64,000 nt of DNA, taken from contig NZ_BSSQ01000005.1 of assembly GCF_030161375.1 (NCBI RefSeq), positions 186,001 to 250,000 on the forward strand. Reading direction: 5' to 3'. The position numbers and the translations under genes were made by a program. This document shows positions 35,964 through 45,449 of this stretch, piece after piece (within the stretch, counting starts at the first letter, position 1; each line of letters starts with the position of its first letter). This stretch comes from Paenibacillus glycanilyticus. GTDB taxonomy: Bacteria > Bacillota > Bacilli > Paenibacillales > Paenibacillaceae. The notes under the pieces are model-generated. The model did not search any database. It worked only from the letters and a program-made list of their open reading frames with translations, and was not told the origin of the DNA.

Positions 35964-35978
35964 TGTAATACGCTTTCA
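35964..35978. promoter_or_regulatory. Weak cre-like site upstream of the GH42 gene
   Basis: TGAAAGCGTATTACA on the minus strand keeps TGAAAGCG of the catabolite-response consensus but is one base too long on its right side. It lies 48 bases upstream of the gene. Confidence 0.3.
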
Positions 35979-36042
35979 GATCCAATAAAATCACATTATA
36001 TTCACATTGTTTTAACAATATGAAACTGGAAGTGGCTTCAAC

Positions 36043-36870
36043 ATGGATAAATTGTTATTTCCGATTCTGGCTGATTCCGACCGTAAACTCCCCTTGTTCG
36101 TGGACATTATCGGGCATTGGAATAACCAAGAGTCCATCGACCGTCAGCAAGGCTTCTCGCATTATCAATGGCTGCAAACAACGGGCGGCGAAGGCGAGCT
36201 ATGGATTGGGGATAAGCGATACACGGTAAAACCGGGTCAAGGCTTTTGTTTGTTTCCGGGCGTTCCCCATCGTTATTTCGCGGTTCGCGAGCCTTGGGAT
36301 GTCTATTTCATTAGCTTCGGCGGCAGCTTGGCCAAGGATTTGCTTGACCAAGCCGGCATTAAAGGACCAGGGCTTTATTCCGTAACCGACAGTGAAATGA
36401 TCGTCGCCCATCTCAGGGGGATATCCGCAATGGCGGAGTCGGGGCTTCCTTTTCTCGGGATTGAATGCTCCAAGCTTGTTTATCTGTTTCTGCTTGATCT
36501 CATGAAGGTTGTTCAAGTCAGCACTCAATCCGCCGAGCAGTATTACAACAAGCTGCATCCCGTGATCCGTTATATCGAGGAGCATATTGACGGAGTCATG
36601 ACGATTCAGGATTTATCTTCGCGCATTGGCGTTACTCCGCAATATTTGTGCAGGCTATTCAAGCAGCTAATGGGCATGCGGCCAATGGAGTATGTGAACC
36701 GGGAGCGGATTAACCGCAGCAAAGAACTGATGTTTCTCGGCAGAGAGCATAAGATGCAGGACATCGCGTCTATGGTAGGCTTCGATAGCGCTAGTTATTT
36801 CAGCACCGTCTTCAAGAGAATGGAGGGCATGAGCCCGGAACAGTTCAAACGCATGCACGGCATTCATTAA
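36043..36870 (+). CDS. AraC-family regulator, divergent from the GH42 gene
   Basis: 275 residues. An N-terminal cupin sensor (YTVKPGQGFCLFPGVPHRYF) is joined to two C-terminal helix-turn-helix motifs (MTIQDLSSRIGVTPQYLCRL, then MQDIASMVGFDSASYFSTVF). It is divergent from the GH42 gene with a 126-base AT-rich promoter region between, so it probably activates the galactosidase gene when a galactoside is present. Confidence 0.92.
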   Translation: MDKLLFPILADSDRKLPLFVDIIGHWNNQESIDRQQGFSHYQWLQTTGGEGELWIGDKRYTVKPGQGFCLFPGVPHRYFAVREPWDVYFISFGGSLAKDLLDQAGIKGPGLYSVTDSEMIVAHLRGISAMAESGLPFLGIECSKLVYLFLLDLMKVVQVSTQSAEQYYNKLHPVIRYIEEHIDGVMTIQDLSSRIGVTPQYLCRLFKQLMGMRPMEYVNRERINRSKELMFLGREHKMQDIASMVGFDSASYFSTVFKRMEGMSPEQFKRMHGIH

Positions 36871-36916
36871 TTCGCTATAATGAAGGGGATATAGCTTCAC
36901 GGAAGGGGGCTTGTCC

Positions 36917-38098
36917 ATGACAAGCAGCAACAAACAACTTGTATTTGACGCGATAGACAATGAGGCAAATACATTCAAACAAATTTCGCGCACAATCGGC
37001 GCTAATCCGGAGCTTGGCCATCAGGAATTCAAATCCTCGGCGATGCTTATTGAAGAGCTGGAAAGACAAGGCTTCACCGTTGAACGGGGAACGCTTGGCA
37101 TTCCAACGGCTTTTATCGGAACCTATTCCACCGGCAAGCCGGGTCCAACCGTTGCTTTCCTATGCGAATATGACGCTTTGCCGGAAATCGGCCACGCCTG
37201 CGGGCACCATCTGATCTGCACGATGGGGATTGCGGCGGCCGTCGGCCTCAAAGCCGTGATGGATCAATTCGGCGGAACCATTCGCGTCTACGGTACGCCT
37301 GCTGAAGAAACCAAAGGCGCCAAGGTCCCCATGTCCGAAGCCGGACTATTTGACGACTGCGATTTTGCGCTGATGGCCCATCCTTATTACACCTTCGAGA
37401 AATCCGGCGACTCGCTAGCGCTTGACGCGATCCGGTTCGAATATTTCGGCAAGCCGGCCCATGCGGCGGCAAGCCCGTCTGAAGGCATCAACGCACTTGA
37501 TGCGGTCCTGCAGCTGTTCAACAGCATTAATGCTTTGCGCCAGCAGACACGCAGCGACGCCCGCATCCATGGCATCATCGATAACGGCGGCAAAGCGCCA
37601 AACGTTATTCCCGATTATGCTTCCGCCCAATTTTACGTACGTTCCGCTTCGCGGGCGTACACGAATGAGCTTGCCGAGAAGGTTCGCCGCTGCGCCGAAG
37701 GAGCTGCTTTGCAGACCGGCTGCAGGCTGGAAATGAGCAATTACGAATTTTCCTATGACGAGTTGCTTACCAACGAGGCTTTGTCGGAATGCTTCACCGC
37801 CAATCTGCTTGAGTTAGGCTTGAAGCCGGAAGAGATCGAGGTGGGCAAGGATCATGGTTCGCTCGATCTTGGCAACGTATCCGTCCGCTGCCCGGCCATT
37901 CATCCTTATGTCAAAATCGTCGAGGAGCGTTTCCTGCTCCATACGGTTGAATTCCGGGATGCTGCGATGACCGAGCGCGCGCTTGACCGGATGATTTTTG
38001 CCGCCAAGACGCTGGCCGCTACCGCTTACGACGTGGTTGCCGATCCGGTTCTGCTTGCAAGCATCCGCGAAGAATTCGAGCTCAGAACCCAGAAATAA
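36917..38098 (+). CDS. M20-family amidohydrolase
   Basis: 393 residues from the ATG at 36917 with GGAAGGGGG 7 bases upstream; a TTG two codons up is possible. The metal-binding segments are CEYDALPEIGHACGHHL and GTPAEETKGAKVPM, with a later MAHPYY. It belongs to the M20D group, which includes AbgB-like and aminoacylase-like enzymes that hydrolyse N-acyl amino acids or peptides. It is cytoplasmic. It follows the AraC gene by 46 bases but is not obviously linked to it. The substrate is unknown. Confidence 0.88.
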   Translation: MTSSNKQLVFDAIDNEANTFKQISRTIGANPELGHQEFKSSAMLIEELERQGFTVERGTLGIPTAFIGTYSTGKPGPTVAFLCEYDALPEIGHACGHHLICTMGIAAAVGLKAVMDQFGGTIRVYGTPAEETKGAKVPMSEAGLFDDCDFALMAHPYYTFEKSGDSLALDAIRFEYFGKPAHAAASPSEGINALDAVLQLFNSINALRQQTRSDARIHGIIDNGGKAPNVIPDYASAQFYVRSASRAYTNELAEKVRRCAEGAALQTGCRLEMSNYEFSYDELLTNEALSECFTANLLELGLKPEEIEVGKDHGSLDLGNVSVRCPAIHPYVKIVEERFLLHTVEFRDAAMTERALDRMIFAAKTLAATAYDVVADPVLLASIREEFELRTQK

Positions 38099-38127
38099 TC
38101 GCAGCATGCTGAACATACGTTCATAAG

Positions 38128-38168
38128 AGGCTTCGCTTCGCCTGAGCATAGGTGAAGGGAGCCTTTTC
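38128..38168 (+). terminator. Terminator after the M20 gene
   Basis: AGGCTTCGCTTCGCCT pairs with AGGTGAAGGGAGCCT across GAGCAT and is followed by TTTCGC. No gene is seen in the rest of the 186-base gap. Confidence 0.65.
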
Positions 38169-38284
38169 GCATGCGGAGAAAGCAGGATTAGCGCTAGCTC
38201 TAACGAATAGACAATCTAAGCGTTAAATCTACCATCGATTTCCTATTTTCGAATCCATAATCCAGAGAGGGCAGGTGTATCCAA

Positions 38285-39979
38285 TTGAAATTTAATGAGT
38301 ATCGTTACGAACGTCCCGATGTAGCAGCTTTCGAGAAGCAGTTCAAGGAGCTTCTATCCGCCTTTAACGCGGCGAGCCGTTTCGAGGAGCAAGATTCCGC
38401 CATGACGGGCCTCAACAAGCTGCGGAGTGAGTTTGATACGATGCAGCAAATTGCGAGCATCCGTCATTCGATTGATACCAACGATGAATTTTACAAAGCC
38501 GAGCAGGATTTCTTCGACGAGAACGGACCTGTCGTGCAGGAATACATAACGGATTATTACCGGGCGCTGGTGAACTCTTCTTTCCGCCAGGAGCTTGAAG
38601 CCAAGTGGGGCCGTCAGCTGTTCCAGCTGGCCGAGCTGTCGCTAAAGACGTTCAGCCCGGAAGTCATAGAGGATTTGCAGCAGGAGAATAAGTTATCCAC
38701 CGAATACACGAAGCTTATTGCTTCGGCCAAAATTATGTTCGACGGCGAAGAGCGGACGCTTTCGCAATTATCTCCATTCCAGCAATCGACCGACCGCTCG
38801 GTGCGCAAACGCGCTTCGGAAGCTTCTTCCGGGTTTATGGCCGAGAATGAAGCCGAGTTTGACCGGATCTATGACGAGCTTGTAAAAGTGCGTACCCGCA
38901 TCGCGAAGAAACTCGGCTTCACGAATTTCGTTGAGCTTGGTTATGCCCGCATGAGCCGGACCGACTATACGGCCGAGATGGTAGCGAGCTTCCGCGATCA
39001 AGTGCTTGAGCATATCGTGCCGGTTGCTAGCAAGCTGAAGGAACGCCAGCGCGAGCGGATTGGCGTAGATTCTCTCTACTACTACGACGAGAATCTTGCG
39101 TTCCTGACCGGCAACGCCAAGCCAAAAGGCAGCCCGGATTGGATCGTGGAGAACGGCGCGCGGATGTATGCCGAGCTGTCGCCGGAGACCGACGTCTTTT
39201 TCCGCTTTATGCTGGATAACGGCCTCATGGATCTGGTTGCCAAGAAAGGCAAGCAAGGCGGCGGTTATTGCACGTATATCAGCGAATACGGCGCGCCGTT
39301 TATTTTCTCCAACTTTAACGGCACTTCCGGAGATATCGACGTGCTGACGCATGAAGCCGGCCATGCCTTCCAAGTGTACGAGAGCAGAAGTTTTGCCGTG
39401 CCGGAGTATGCCTTCCCGACTTATGAAGCTTGCGAGATTCATTCGATGAGCATGGAGTTTTTCACTTGGCCTTGGATGGACCTGTTCTTCCAGGAGGACG
39501 CGGATAAATACAAGTTCCAACATCTGGCCGGCTCCCTGCTCTTCCTCCCTTACGGCGTTACGGTAGATGAATTCCAGCATTTTGTCTACGAGAACCCGGA
39601 TGCTACGCCGGCTGAGCGGAAAGCCGCTTGGCGCGAAATCGAGAAGAAATATTTGCCGCATCGCAATTACGAGGACAATTCGTACCTGGAGCACGGCGCC
39701 TATTGGCAGCGTCAGGGACATATTTTTGGCAGCCCGTTCTACTATATCGACTACACGCTTGCGCAAATTTGTGCCTTTCAGTTCTGGAAAAGATCGCAGG
39801 AGGACAAAACGGCCGCTTGGGCGGATTACCTTCATTTGTGCCAACAAGGCGGAAGCCTCTCCTTCACCGAGCTTGTTAAGGTTGCGGGCCTTATCTCGCC
39901 GTTCGAAGACGGCTGCGTGACTTCCGTCATCGGCAGCATCGACAGCTGGCTGGAGAACGTGGACGACAAAGCGCTGTAA
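38285..39979 (+). CDS. M3-family oligoendopeptidase (PepF/PepB type)
   Basis: 564 residues from a TTG at 38285; the start MKFNEYRYERPDV is conserved among relatives, which supports it. The zinc site is HEAGH in DVLTHEAGHAFQVYESR, with a downstream Glu in YEACEIHSMSMEFF as third ligand. The family cuts short peptides in the cytoplasm, often unlabelled oligopeptides released by proteasome-like proteases. A GNAT gene follows 12 bases later and is co-transcribed. Confidence 0.94.
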   Translation: MKFNEYRYERPDVAAFEKQFKELLSAFNAASRFEEQDSAMTGLNKLRSEFDTMQQIASIRHSIDTNDEFYKAEQDFFDENGPVVQEYITDYYRALVNSSFRQELEAKWGRQLFQLAELSLKTFSPEVIEDLQQENKLSTEYTKLIASAKIMFDGEERTLSQLSPFQQSTDRSVRKRASEASSGFMAENEAEFDRIYDELVKVRTRIAKKLGFTNFVELGYARMSRTDYTAEMVASFRDQVLEHIVPVASKLKERQRERIGVDSLYYYDENLAFLTGNAKPKGSPDWIVENGARMYAELSPETDVFFRFMLDNGLMDLVAKKGKQGGGYCTYISEYGAPFIFSNFNGTSGDIDVLTHEAGHAFQVYESRSFAVPEYAFPTYEACEIHSMSMEFFTWPWMDLFFQEDADKYKFQHLAGSLLFLPYGVTVDEFQHFVYENPDATPAERKAAWREIEKKYLPHRNYEDNSYLEHGAYWQRQGHIFGSPFYYIDYTLAQICAFQFWKRSQEDKTAAWADYLHLCQQGGSLSFTELVKVAGLISPFEDGCVTSVIGSIDSWLENVDDKAL

Positions 39980-39991
39980 GGAGGCTGACCG

Positions 39992-40867
39992 ATGGACATC
40001 TCATTTAAGTCGCTTGGCGAGCTCCCGATCCGCGAGGTATCGGAGCTGTGGAACCAATCCTTCGAAGGTTATCTCGTTCCCGCTGCGCTTACGCTTGACC
40101 GGTTCATCGGACGGATCGCATCAGAAGGTCTGTCGCTTGAGCATTCCCTTGCCTGTTATGTGGACGGCGAACCTGCCGGACTAGTAGTAAACGGCTTCCG
40201 GGAGCATAACGGAAGGAAGCTCGCTTGGAACGGCGGAACGGCCGTCAAGCCCGCTTACCGGGGCAAGGGAATCGGCAAAGCTCTGATGCGGAGGAACCTG
40301 GAGCTGTACGGACAGCTTGAGGTTGACCAAGCCAATCTGGAGACGATCTCTTTGAACGATCATGCCATTGCGCTATACGAGGCGGTTGGTTATAAGCCGA
40401 TTGACCGCCTTCTCCTCTTGTCAACGGAGCAGCCGATACCGGATATGGATGATACTTATGAGCATCCTTACCAGATTGCGCTCGGCATGGCAGCCGAAGC
40501 AGCCCGGCTTTCGCTCTATTCGCCGGGCGAAGCTTGGCAGGCCGATCTGCCAAGCTTGAAAGACGGCGAGAGCGTAGCCGTCTTTGACGGCGGCGAAGTT
40601 GCCGGATATGCCTTATATAGGCGGACGTTTAATTCAGCCGGGGTATTAGTGGGCATCGTCTTATACCGGCTCGAAGTTGCCGCGAGCCGAACCGATGCCA
40701 AGGCTATTATGTCCGCCGCTTTGCACGAAGTATGGCAACCCGGCGAGCAATGCCGCCGCATAGCTTTTAATATTCGCGCATCCAATTCGCCACTTGTCGA
40801 GCTGCTCACCGAAATGGGGCTAGTAACCACGATGGAGCAAGTGCTGATGATGCGCGATATGAAATAA
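39992..40867 (+). CDS. GNAT-family N-acetyltransferase
   Basis: 291 residues. The acetyl-CoA motif is VKPAYRGKGIGKALMRRN, and the protein has a second, less conserved half, as in two-domain GNATs. It transfers an acetyl group to an unknown amine. It is 12 bases downstream of the oligoendopeptidase gene with an AGGAGG site between, so the two form an operon. An old IS copy starts right after its stop. Confidence 0.9.
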   Translation: MDISFKSLGELPIREVSELWNQSFEGYLVPAALTLDRFIGRIASEGLSLEHSLACYVDGEPAGLVVNGFREHNGRKLAWNGGTAVKPAYRGKGIGKALMRRNLELYGQLEVDQANLETISLNDHAIALYEAVGYKPIDRLLLLSTEQPIPDMDDTYEHPYQIALGMAAEAARLSLYSPGEAWQADLPSLKDGESVAVFDGGEVAGYALYRRTFNSAGVLVGIVLYRLEVAASRTDAKAIMSAALHEVWQPGEQCRRIAFNIRASNSPLVELLTEMGLVTTMEQVLMMRDMK

Positions 40868-40874
40868 GAAGATT

Positions 40875-41415
40875 CCGTCTCAAAAGGTGATCGCTCACTG
40901 TGAAGACATCTCGCATTAGCAATTAATGAGTTTTTTATGAAAATATTGCTGCCGAGGGTTACCTTTGTAGCGATATTTTTGCTCTTGCTGCTATCTTAAG
41001 CAAATTATGAGCAAGCGATAGCCACCCGACTTCGAGGTTAACTTTCGGTAAGCCTCGAAGCAGGAATCTGCGGAATCCCGGATTATTCTTTATTTGGCCA
41101 AACACACTCTCCGGTTCGTGCATCCGTCGAACAGTGAGGTCTTCACGTACCGTTGGCAATTTGGCAAGGAGAGTTGATCTGGTCGGCTTCTTTTTGTGTG
41201 AGCATTTTATGAACAGGTTAAGGGTAGACGGAGCATTAAATGATTCTGGAGAAGCGAAGCGTTCACTTTTGTGAAGGGATGCCAACCATACCTCGTTGAT
41301 TCAAGGAATCCCTGAGCAATGGCGATCGGAAGAATATTTAATGCGCAGGCTGCTGTTTAACCTAGATAAAAAAGGGGGTGCCCATCCGTCATTTTCATGA
41401 CTTATGGGCACCCTC
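40875..41415 (-). pseudogene. Decayed IS1182-like transposase, copy A
   Basis: In the frame 40959-41285 on the minus strand the C-terminus of an IS1182-family DDE transposase is readable: LTVRRMHEPESVFGQIKNNP, then GFRRFLLRGLPKVNLEVGWL and SLAHNLLKIA. The start is missing and the frame is broken. The same sequence, more damaged, lies at 52393-53112 in the opposite orientation. The ends match: a hairpin (41376-41413) at one side and CCGTCTCAAAAGGTGATCGC at the other. Confidence 0.85.
41366..41415 (-). terminator. Strong hairpin at IS copy A, terminator of the GH26 gene
   Basis: GGGTGCCCATAAGTCAT and ATGACGGATGGGCACCC pair across GAAA on the minus strand and are followed by six T. It lies 18 bases downstream of the GH26 stop. 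The same hairpin is at the start of IS copy B (52396-52431), so it came with the IS. Confidence 0.75.
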
Positions 41416-41432
41416 TTCTTCCATTCAAGCGG

Positions 41433-43538
41433 TTACCAGTGCGAATTATAGACAGGCGCGCTATTCGGATTGTTATTGCCGTAAGAGAGATTGCCTTTGG
41501 TCAGCACATCCTCATCGTAATAAGCCTCGTATGCAAGCGTTGATCCCAGGCTGTTGAAGAACGACCACATTTTCTCGATGTAGAACGGATTGTCGTTGCC
41601 ATAGTTCGGCGCGGCTCCATGGTAGAGCCCCCACTCCGGCACGCTGAACTTCTTGCCATGCGCTACCGCAAAATCGATCCAATGCTGCAGCCCGTAAGAA
41701 CCGCCCAAGTGGCTGCTGGTCCAAGTGGCGTCGCTGAACACCGGCGGCCATTGATCGTAGCTGTCCACCCCGATGTAATCCACCACGTCGTCTCCCGGAT
41801 AGACGAGAGCCGGGTCCGCGTTGCCCGCCGCCTTCAGTCCATGCCCCCGATTGACGTTCCAGTCGATCTTAATATTCGGATCTGCCGCTTTGAGTGTCGA
41901 AGCAACTTGGCGGAAGCAGCCTTTCCAATCAGTCATATTCGCCGTCGTAACGGAATGGGCAAACCAGTCGCCGTTAAATTCCCAGCCTAGCCGGATGATG
42001 GCGCTGCCTTGGCCGTGGCTAATGAGATTTTGCGCGAAGGTGGTCCAATAGCTATTGTAGCTGCCGGCCGCGCAAGCCGAGAATGTCGCTCCGATATTCT
42101 CCGGGAACATCGGCATGGCGTAGGTTGGCGTCCATGGCGCGTTTTGCCAGCCGTTCAGGAATGCTCCGCTCACCGTCATGATATCCCACGAATAACGGTA
42201 AGGAAAGTTCGTCGTTATGTCCGCCAGACGGCCGCGCCACGTTTCGAAGTTCTGAATGGACGTCCAATTCGCTTGATCGTTCGTCGTGTGGTAAACGCCG
42301 GACATCCATGGTAATCCGCTGCGGTTGCCGGTCGGGACGGTTGTGCCCGTAGAGTAGATTGCAACGCCTGCAATTTGCGGATCGCCTTTGGACGAGCGCA
42401 AAATATCAATGTTCAGCACGCCGTCGCTGACCGTGACGTTATACGGGCCGTATTTCGCCCAGCTGCCAAGCGCAAGATCGCCGATTCCCGTTGCCGCTGT
42501 CGTCCCCTCCAGCTTCACGTCTTCATTCCGGAAGTTGCTCTGATAATTCTCAAGCGTCCATAAATAAACCTGGTACGAACCGTTTGCGATCGTCTGATTC
42601 ATCGAGAAGCCCTGGCCGTTTGCCGGGTTGCTGCGGTACAACGCGGATTGCAGCATCGCTTGCGTATTGGCATCCGTCGCCGGATTCAGCGAGAAGGAGT
42701 ATGTACCGCTGAACGTCGAAGCATTCGTCACGGACAGCCCGCTGCTCAGAGCCGACGCATACGAAATCCAGCTGTTGCCTTCGATTGTCGTCGCCGCGCC
42801 ATTCAAGTTAATGCCCTTCACAAATGTTGGCCCCGTTCCAGCGCCACCCGTCGTCACAGTAACGTTGTCGACGGTCGTTGTGTTCAGAACGGTGTTGTTT
42901 TGTGCCGTGACGGCAAGGCCAATGTAGGCGCTTGTAGACATGGAGACCGTAACCGAGCCGACTTGGGTCCATGTCGTACCGTTGCTCGAGATGGAGCTTG
43001 TGAACACGTTGCCGGCACGCTGCAGCTTCACCCAATAAGGCGCTGCGACGCCCGTTTGCGTCACGGTCGCCGTGCTGCCTGAAGCCGTGTTGCGGCTAAT
43101 GAGCTGCGCCCCGGACGTGGAGGCATATTCCACAACCGTCGATACATGTTTGGCTCCTGTTGTGAGCGCTTCGCGAATCATAACGCCCCCTTTTGCCCAC
43201 GAGCTTGTGCTGGATATGGAAGCGACGCGGGCGACGATCGTGCCGTCGCCGCTCAGCGGCTGATAGATGTAGCGGAATTGATCCGCTGTCCCCGAGATAT
43301 CCGTGCCGGATGCTTTGATCGTGTAAGTACCCGACGCATAATCGCCGGAGCCGGCAACGCCAACCGATCCAATGTCCTGTTGCAGCCATGGACTTGGAAC
43401 AGCGGCTGCAGCCTGCTGCGAGAACGTAAACAAACCGCTGACAAGCATTAGTGCCAGAACGGCAATCATGCTCATGCTTACGTTTCTGTTTCTGGCATTT
43501 GTCATTACATAATTGCTTCCGATAACAGGTTTAAACAT
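41433..43538 (-). CDS. Secreted GH26 mannanase-like enzyme with two accessory domains
   Basis: 701 residues from the ATG at 43538 with GGAGGTG 9 bases upstream. A long signal peptide ends near AAAA (44-46). Residues 48-230 form a jelly-roll domain like those of DUF1349/laminin-G type; 240-400 (KGINLNGAATTIEGNSWISY on) resembles a carbohydrate-binding module. The GH26 catalytic domain follows from about 410, with acid/base E520 in RLGWEFNGD and nucleophile E635 in SVPEWG. It should cut mannans or related beta-glucans outside the cell. Beside it is a sugar-binding lipoprotein and permeases, and a cre site precedes it. The exact polymer is not settled. Confidence 0.88.
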   Translation of the reverse strand: MFKPVIGSNYVMTNARNRNVSMSMIAVLALMLVSGLFTFSQQAAAAVPSPWLQQDIGSVGVAGSGDYASGTYTIKASGTDISGTADQFRYIYQPLSGDGTIVARVASISSTSSWAKGGVMIREALTTGAKHVSTVVEYASTSGAQLISRNTASGSTATVTQTGVAAPYWVKLQRAGNVFTSSISSNGTTWTQVGSVTVSMSTSAYIGLAVTAQNNTVLNTTTVDNVTVTTGGAGTGPTFVKGINLNGAATTIEGNSWISYASALSSGLSVTNASTFSGTYSFSLNPATDANTQAMLQSALYRSNPANGQGFSMNQTIANGSYQVYLWTLENYQSNFRNEDVKLEGTTAATGIGDLALGSWAKYGPYNVTVSDGVLNIDILRSSKGDPQIAGVAIYSTGTTVPTGNRSGLPWMSGVYHTTNDQANWTSIQNFETWRGRLADITTNFPYRYSWDIMTVSGAFLNGWQNAPWTPTYAMPMFPENIGATFSACAAGSYNSYWTTFAQNLISHGQGSAIIRLGWEFNGDWFAHSVTTANMTDWKGCFRQVASTLKAADPNIKIDWNVNRGHGLKAAGNADPALVYPGDDVVDYIGVDSYDQWPPVFSDATWTSSHLGGSYGLQHWIDFAVAHGKKFSVPEWGLYHGAAPNYGNDNPFYIEKMWSFFNSLGSTLAYEAYYDEDVLTKGNLSYGNNNPNSAPVYNSHW

Positions 43539-43617
43539 GAACGAAGGCACCTCCATTTTTGAATAAAAAATAACTTCGCGAACTTAACAACTGTGCTTCT
43601 CCTCCCTCCCCGCTTTA

Positions 43618-43631
43618 TGAATGCGTTTCCA
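43618..43631. promoter_or_regulatory. cre site upstream of the GH26 gene
   Basis: TGGAAACGCATTCA on the minus strand fits the cre consensus WTGNAANCGNWNNCW at every position, including the leading A. It lies 80 bases upstream of the start, so CcpA probably represses the mannanase gene when glucose is present. Confidence 0.7.
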
Positions 43632-43644
43632 TTTAATGCTATAC

Positions 43645-43683
43645 GAAAAGGGAACTGTCGATTGATCATCATCAGTTCCCTTA
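43645..43683 (-). terminator. Terminator after the sugar-binding lipoprotein gene
   Basis: AAGGGAACTG and CAGTTCCCTT pair across about 15 bases on the minus strand and are followed by TTCG. Confidence 0.65.
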
Positions 43684-43706
43684 GTCGTCCGTGCCTATCT
43701 GATTAA

Positions 43707-45347
43707 TTACGAGCCAGGCGTAAATTCATCCAGCTGCTTCTGAATCTCCGCCTTCACTTTGTCATAGCCGGCCGCTTTGAGCTCGGCAGAAGCTTTCTTG
43801 AGCGCTTCGTCCGGATCGGCAGCCCCGTAAGCAAGCGCCCCGCCGTACTTCAGGAACACATTGTTCAGCGCTGCGATTTCGTTCTTGATGGAGTCCGTGT
43901 TTGGTTTGAAGTTCGCATATGGATTATCCTTTGCTACGCTAGCCATGTGCTCGACATGTTTCGCATAATCGGGGTAATCGGTCGTGGATGGCTTGTTGAA
44001 GCCAACCCAGTCGCCGAAGCCCCATGGATATTGCCATTTCGGATAAAGAGACGGATCCGTACCGGCCGGAACTTCAATCTGCGATTTGTCAGCCGTATAC
44101 TCCCAGTGCTTGCCTTCGATTCCATAGATCATAAGCATGTAATAGTTCGGATCGCTGAAGAACTTATCCATAAACATAAGCGCGCGCTCTTTGTTGCCGG
44201 ACGAGGACGGAATCGCCATCATGCCCGAATCGTAAGCCAGCTTGATAAAAGGACCTTCCGGCGAGAACGATTGGAACGAAACGTTCCAGTCCGGATGCGC
44301 CGTATTGATGCCGTTGAAGGAATCGCGGAACTGATTGTCGCCATATGCGGCCAGCGCGGATTGACCGGCTTGGAACGAATCGCGGGAAGGCGTCTTGTTG
44401 TTCAATACGTTCTTGTTAATGTAACCCTTCTGGAACATTTCGCGAATTTTCGGATAGGCAGCCAGCAGGTCCGGATTATCGAACGCCGAGGACACTTGCG
44501 GCTTGGTCTCCAGCGGGTCAAATAATAGCATGTTTGCCGGCAGACCCGGTACGGAAATAAGCGATTTTTCCTTCAGAACAAACGAGGTGAGCGGATAGTC
44601 GCCAACGGATGCCCCTGTATTGAACGGAACGATTTTCGGATCGGTTGCCTTGGCCGCTTCCATATATTTCTCTACGTCGTCCAGACTGGTCAGCGCCGTT
44701 AAACCGGCTTTGCCCATAATATCGCCGCGAGCCGCAAGCCCGGCATCCTGGTACTCAAGATAGTTACGCGGTACAGCTATAATTTTGCCGTCGACGGTCG
44801 CATTCGACCAGGCTTCAGGCGGCAGCTTTTGCTCGGCATTTGGCGCGTATTTGTCCAGCATATCTTTCGTAAGCTCCGTGAATGCGCCTTTCTTTGCGTT
44901 GTCGCTGTAACCCAGCCAACCAGCGGTATAGATCATGTCGACATTTTGGCCGGACATAAGCATAAGCGGATATTTGCTGTCGAGATCCCCCCAGCCGATC
45001 CAGACGAAATCAACGTCGGCATTTAAATCCTTGTTCGTCATTTCGTTCAGCTTTGCTTTCACCGCGTCGAAATCTTTTGGCGGGTCGCCAAGCGCTGCCC
45101 ACGTCAACTTCACGTGCTTGGAAATGTCCGGCGTGGAAGCGGCTGCGTTCGTACCCTCGGAAGCGGTGTCGCTTGTAGCTGCGGCATTGTTGCCTGTCCC
45201 CTTCGTATTGTTCGCGTTGTTTGAGCTTTGGCTATTTGCCGTATTGCCGGCTCCATTGTTGTTGTTGGATCCGCAAGCTGCCAACGATGAGCTGACGATC
45301 AGCGCCAGCATGCCGATCATGATCGCTTTCTTAGTCTGCGTCTTCAA
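43707..45347 (-). CDS. Sugar ABC transporter substrate-binding lipoprotein (LplA-like)
   Basis: 546 residues from a TTG at 45347, chosen because GGAGGT lies 8 bases upstream. The lipobox is LAAC25, followed by a long Asn/Ser/Gly linker. The rest reads as a large type of extracellular solute-binding protein (WAALGDPPKDFDAVKAKLNE, then KDLNADVDFVWIGWGDLDSK), as found for LplA/YtcQ in Bacillus. It is anchored to the outside of the membrane and passes oligosaccharides to the two permeases encoded just upstream. The order on the transcript is permease, permease, binding protein, GH26. Confidence 0.92.
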   Translation of the reverse strand: MKTQTKKAIMIGMLALIVSSSLAACGSNNNNGAGNTANSQSSNNANNTKGTGNNAAATSDTASEGTNAAASTPDISKHVKLTWAALGDPPKDFDAVKAKLNEMTNKDLNADVDFVWIGWGDLDSKYPLMLMSGQNVDMIYTAGWLGYSDNAKKGAFTELTKDMLDKYAPNAEQKLPPEAWSNATVDGKIIAVPRNYLEYQDAGLAARGDIMGKAGLTALTSLDDVEKYMEAAKATDPKIVPFNTGASVGDYPLTSFVLKEKSLISVPGLPANMLLFDPLETKPQVSSAFDNPDLLAAYPKIREMFQKGYINKNVLNNKTPSRDSFQAGQSALAAYGDNQFRDSFNGINTAHPDWNVSFQSFSPEGPFIKLAYDSGMMAIPSSSGNKERALMFMDKFFSDPNYYMLMIYGIEGKHWEYTADKSQIEVPAGTDPSLYPKWQYPWGFGDWVGFNKPSTTDYPDYAKHVEHMASVAKDNPYANFKPNTDSIKNEIAALNNVFLKYGGALAYGAADPDEALKKASAELKAAGYDKVKAEIQKQLDEFTPGS

Positions 45348-45449
45348 TCGGTTTGACCTCCTCATGATTGTTCGTTCGATTGGTTTATTTGTTCTAAAAT
45401 GGCTCTATGTTAATCCGCTGTACGGTATTAACCTAAGTAATGCCTTGCG

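Noticed and set aside
35964..35978. A confident cre site for the GH42 gene
   Set aside because: The sequence is one base too long for the consensus on one side; kept only as a weak feature.
38768..39847. A 359-codon minus-strand frame opposite the oligoendopeptidase gene
   Set aside because: Antisense to a gene with a conserved HEAGH site; no independent evidence of coding.
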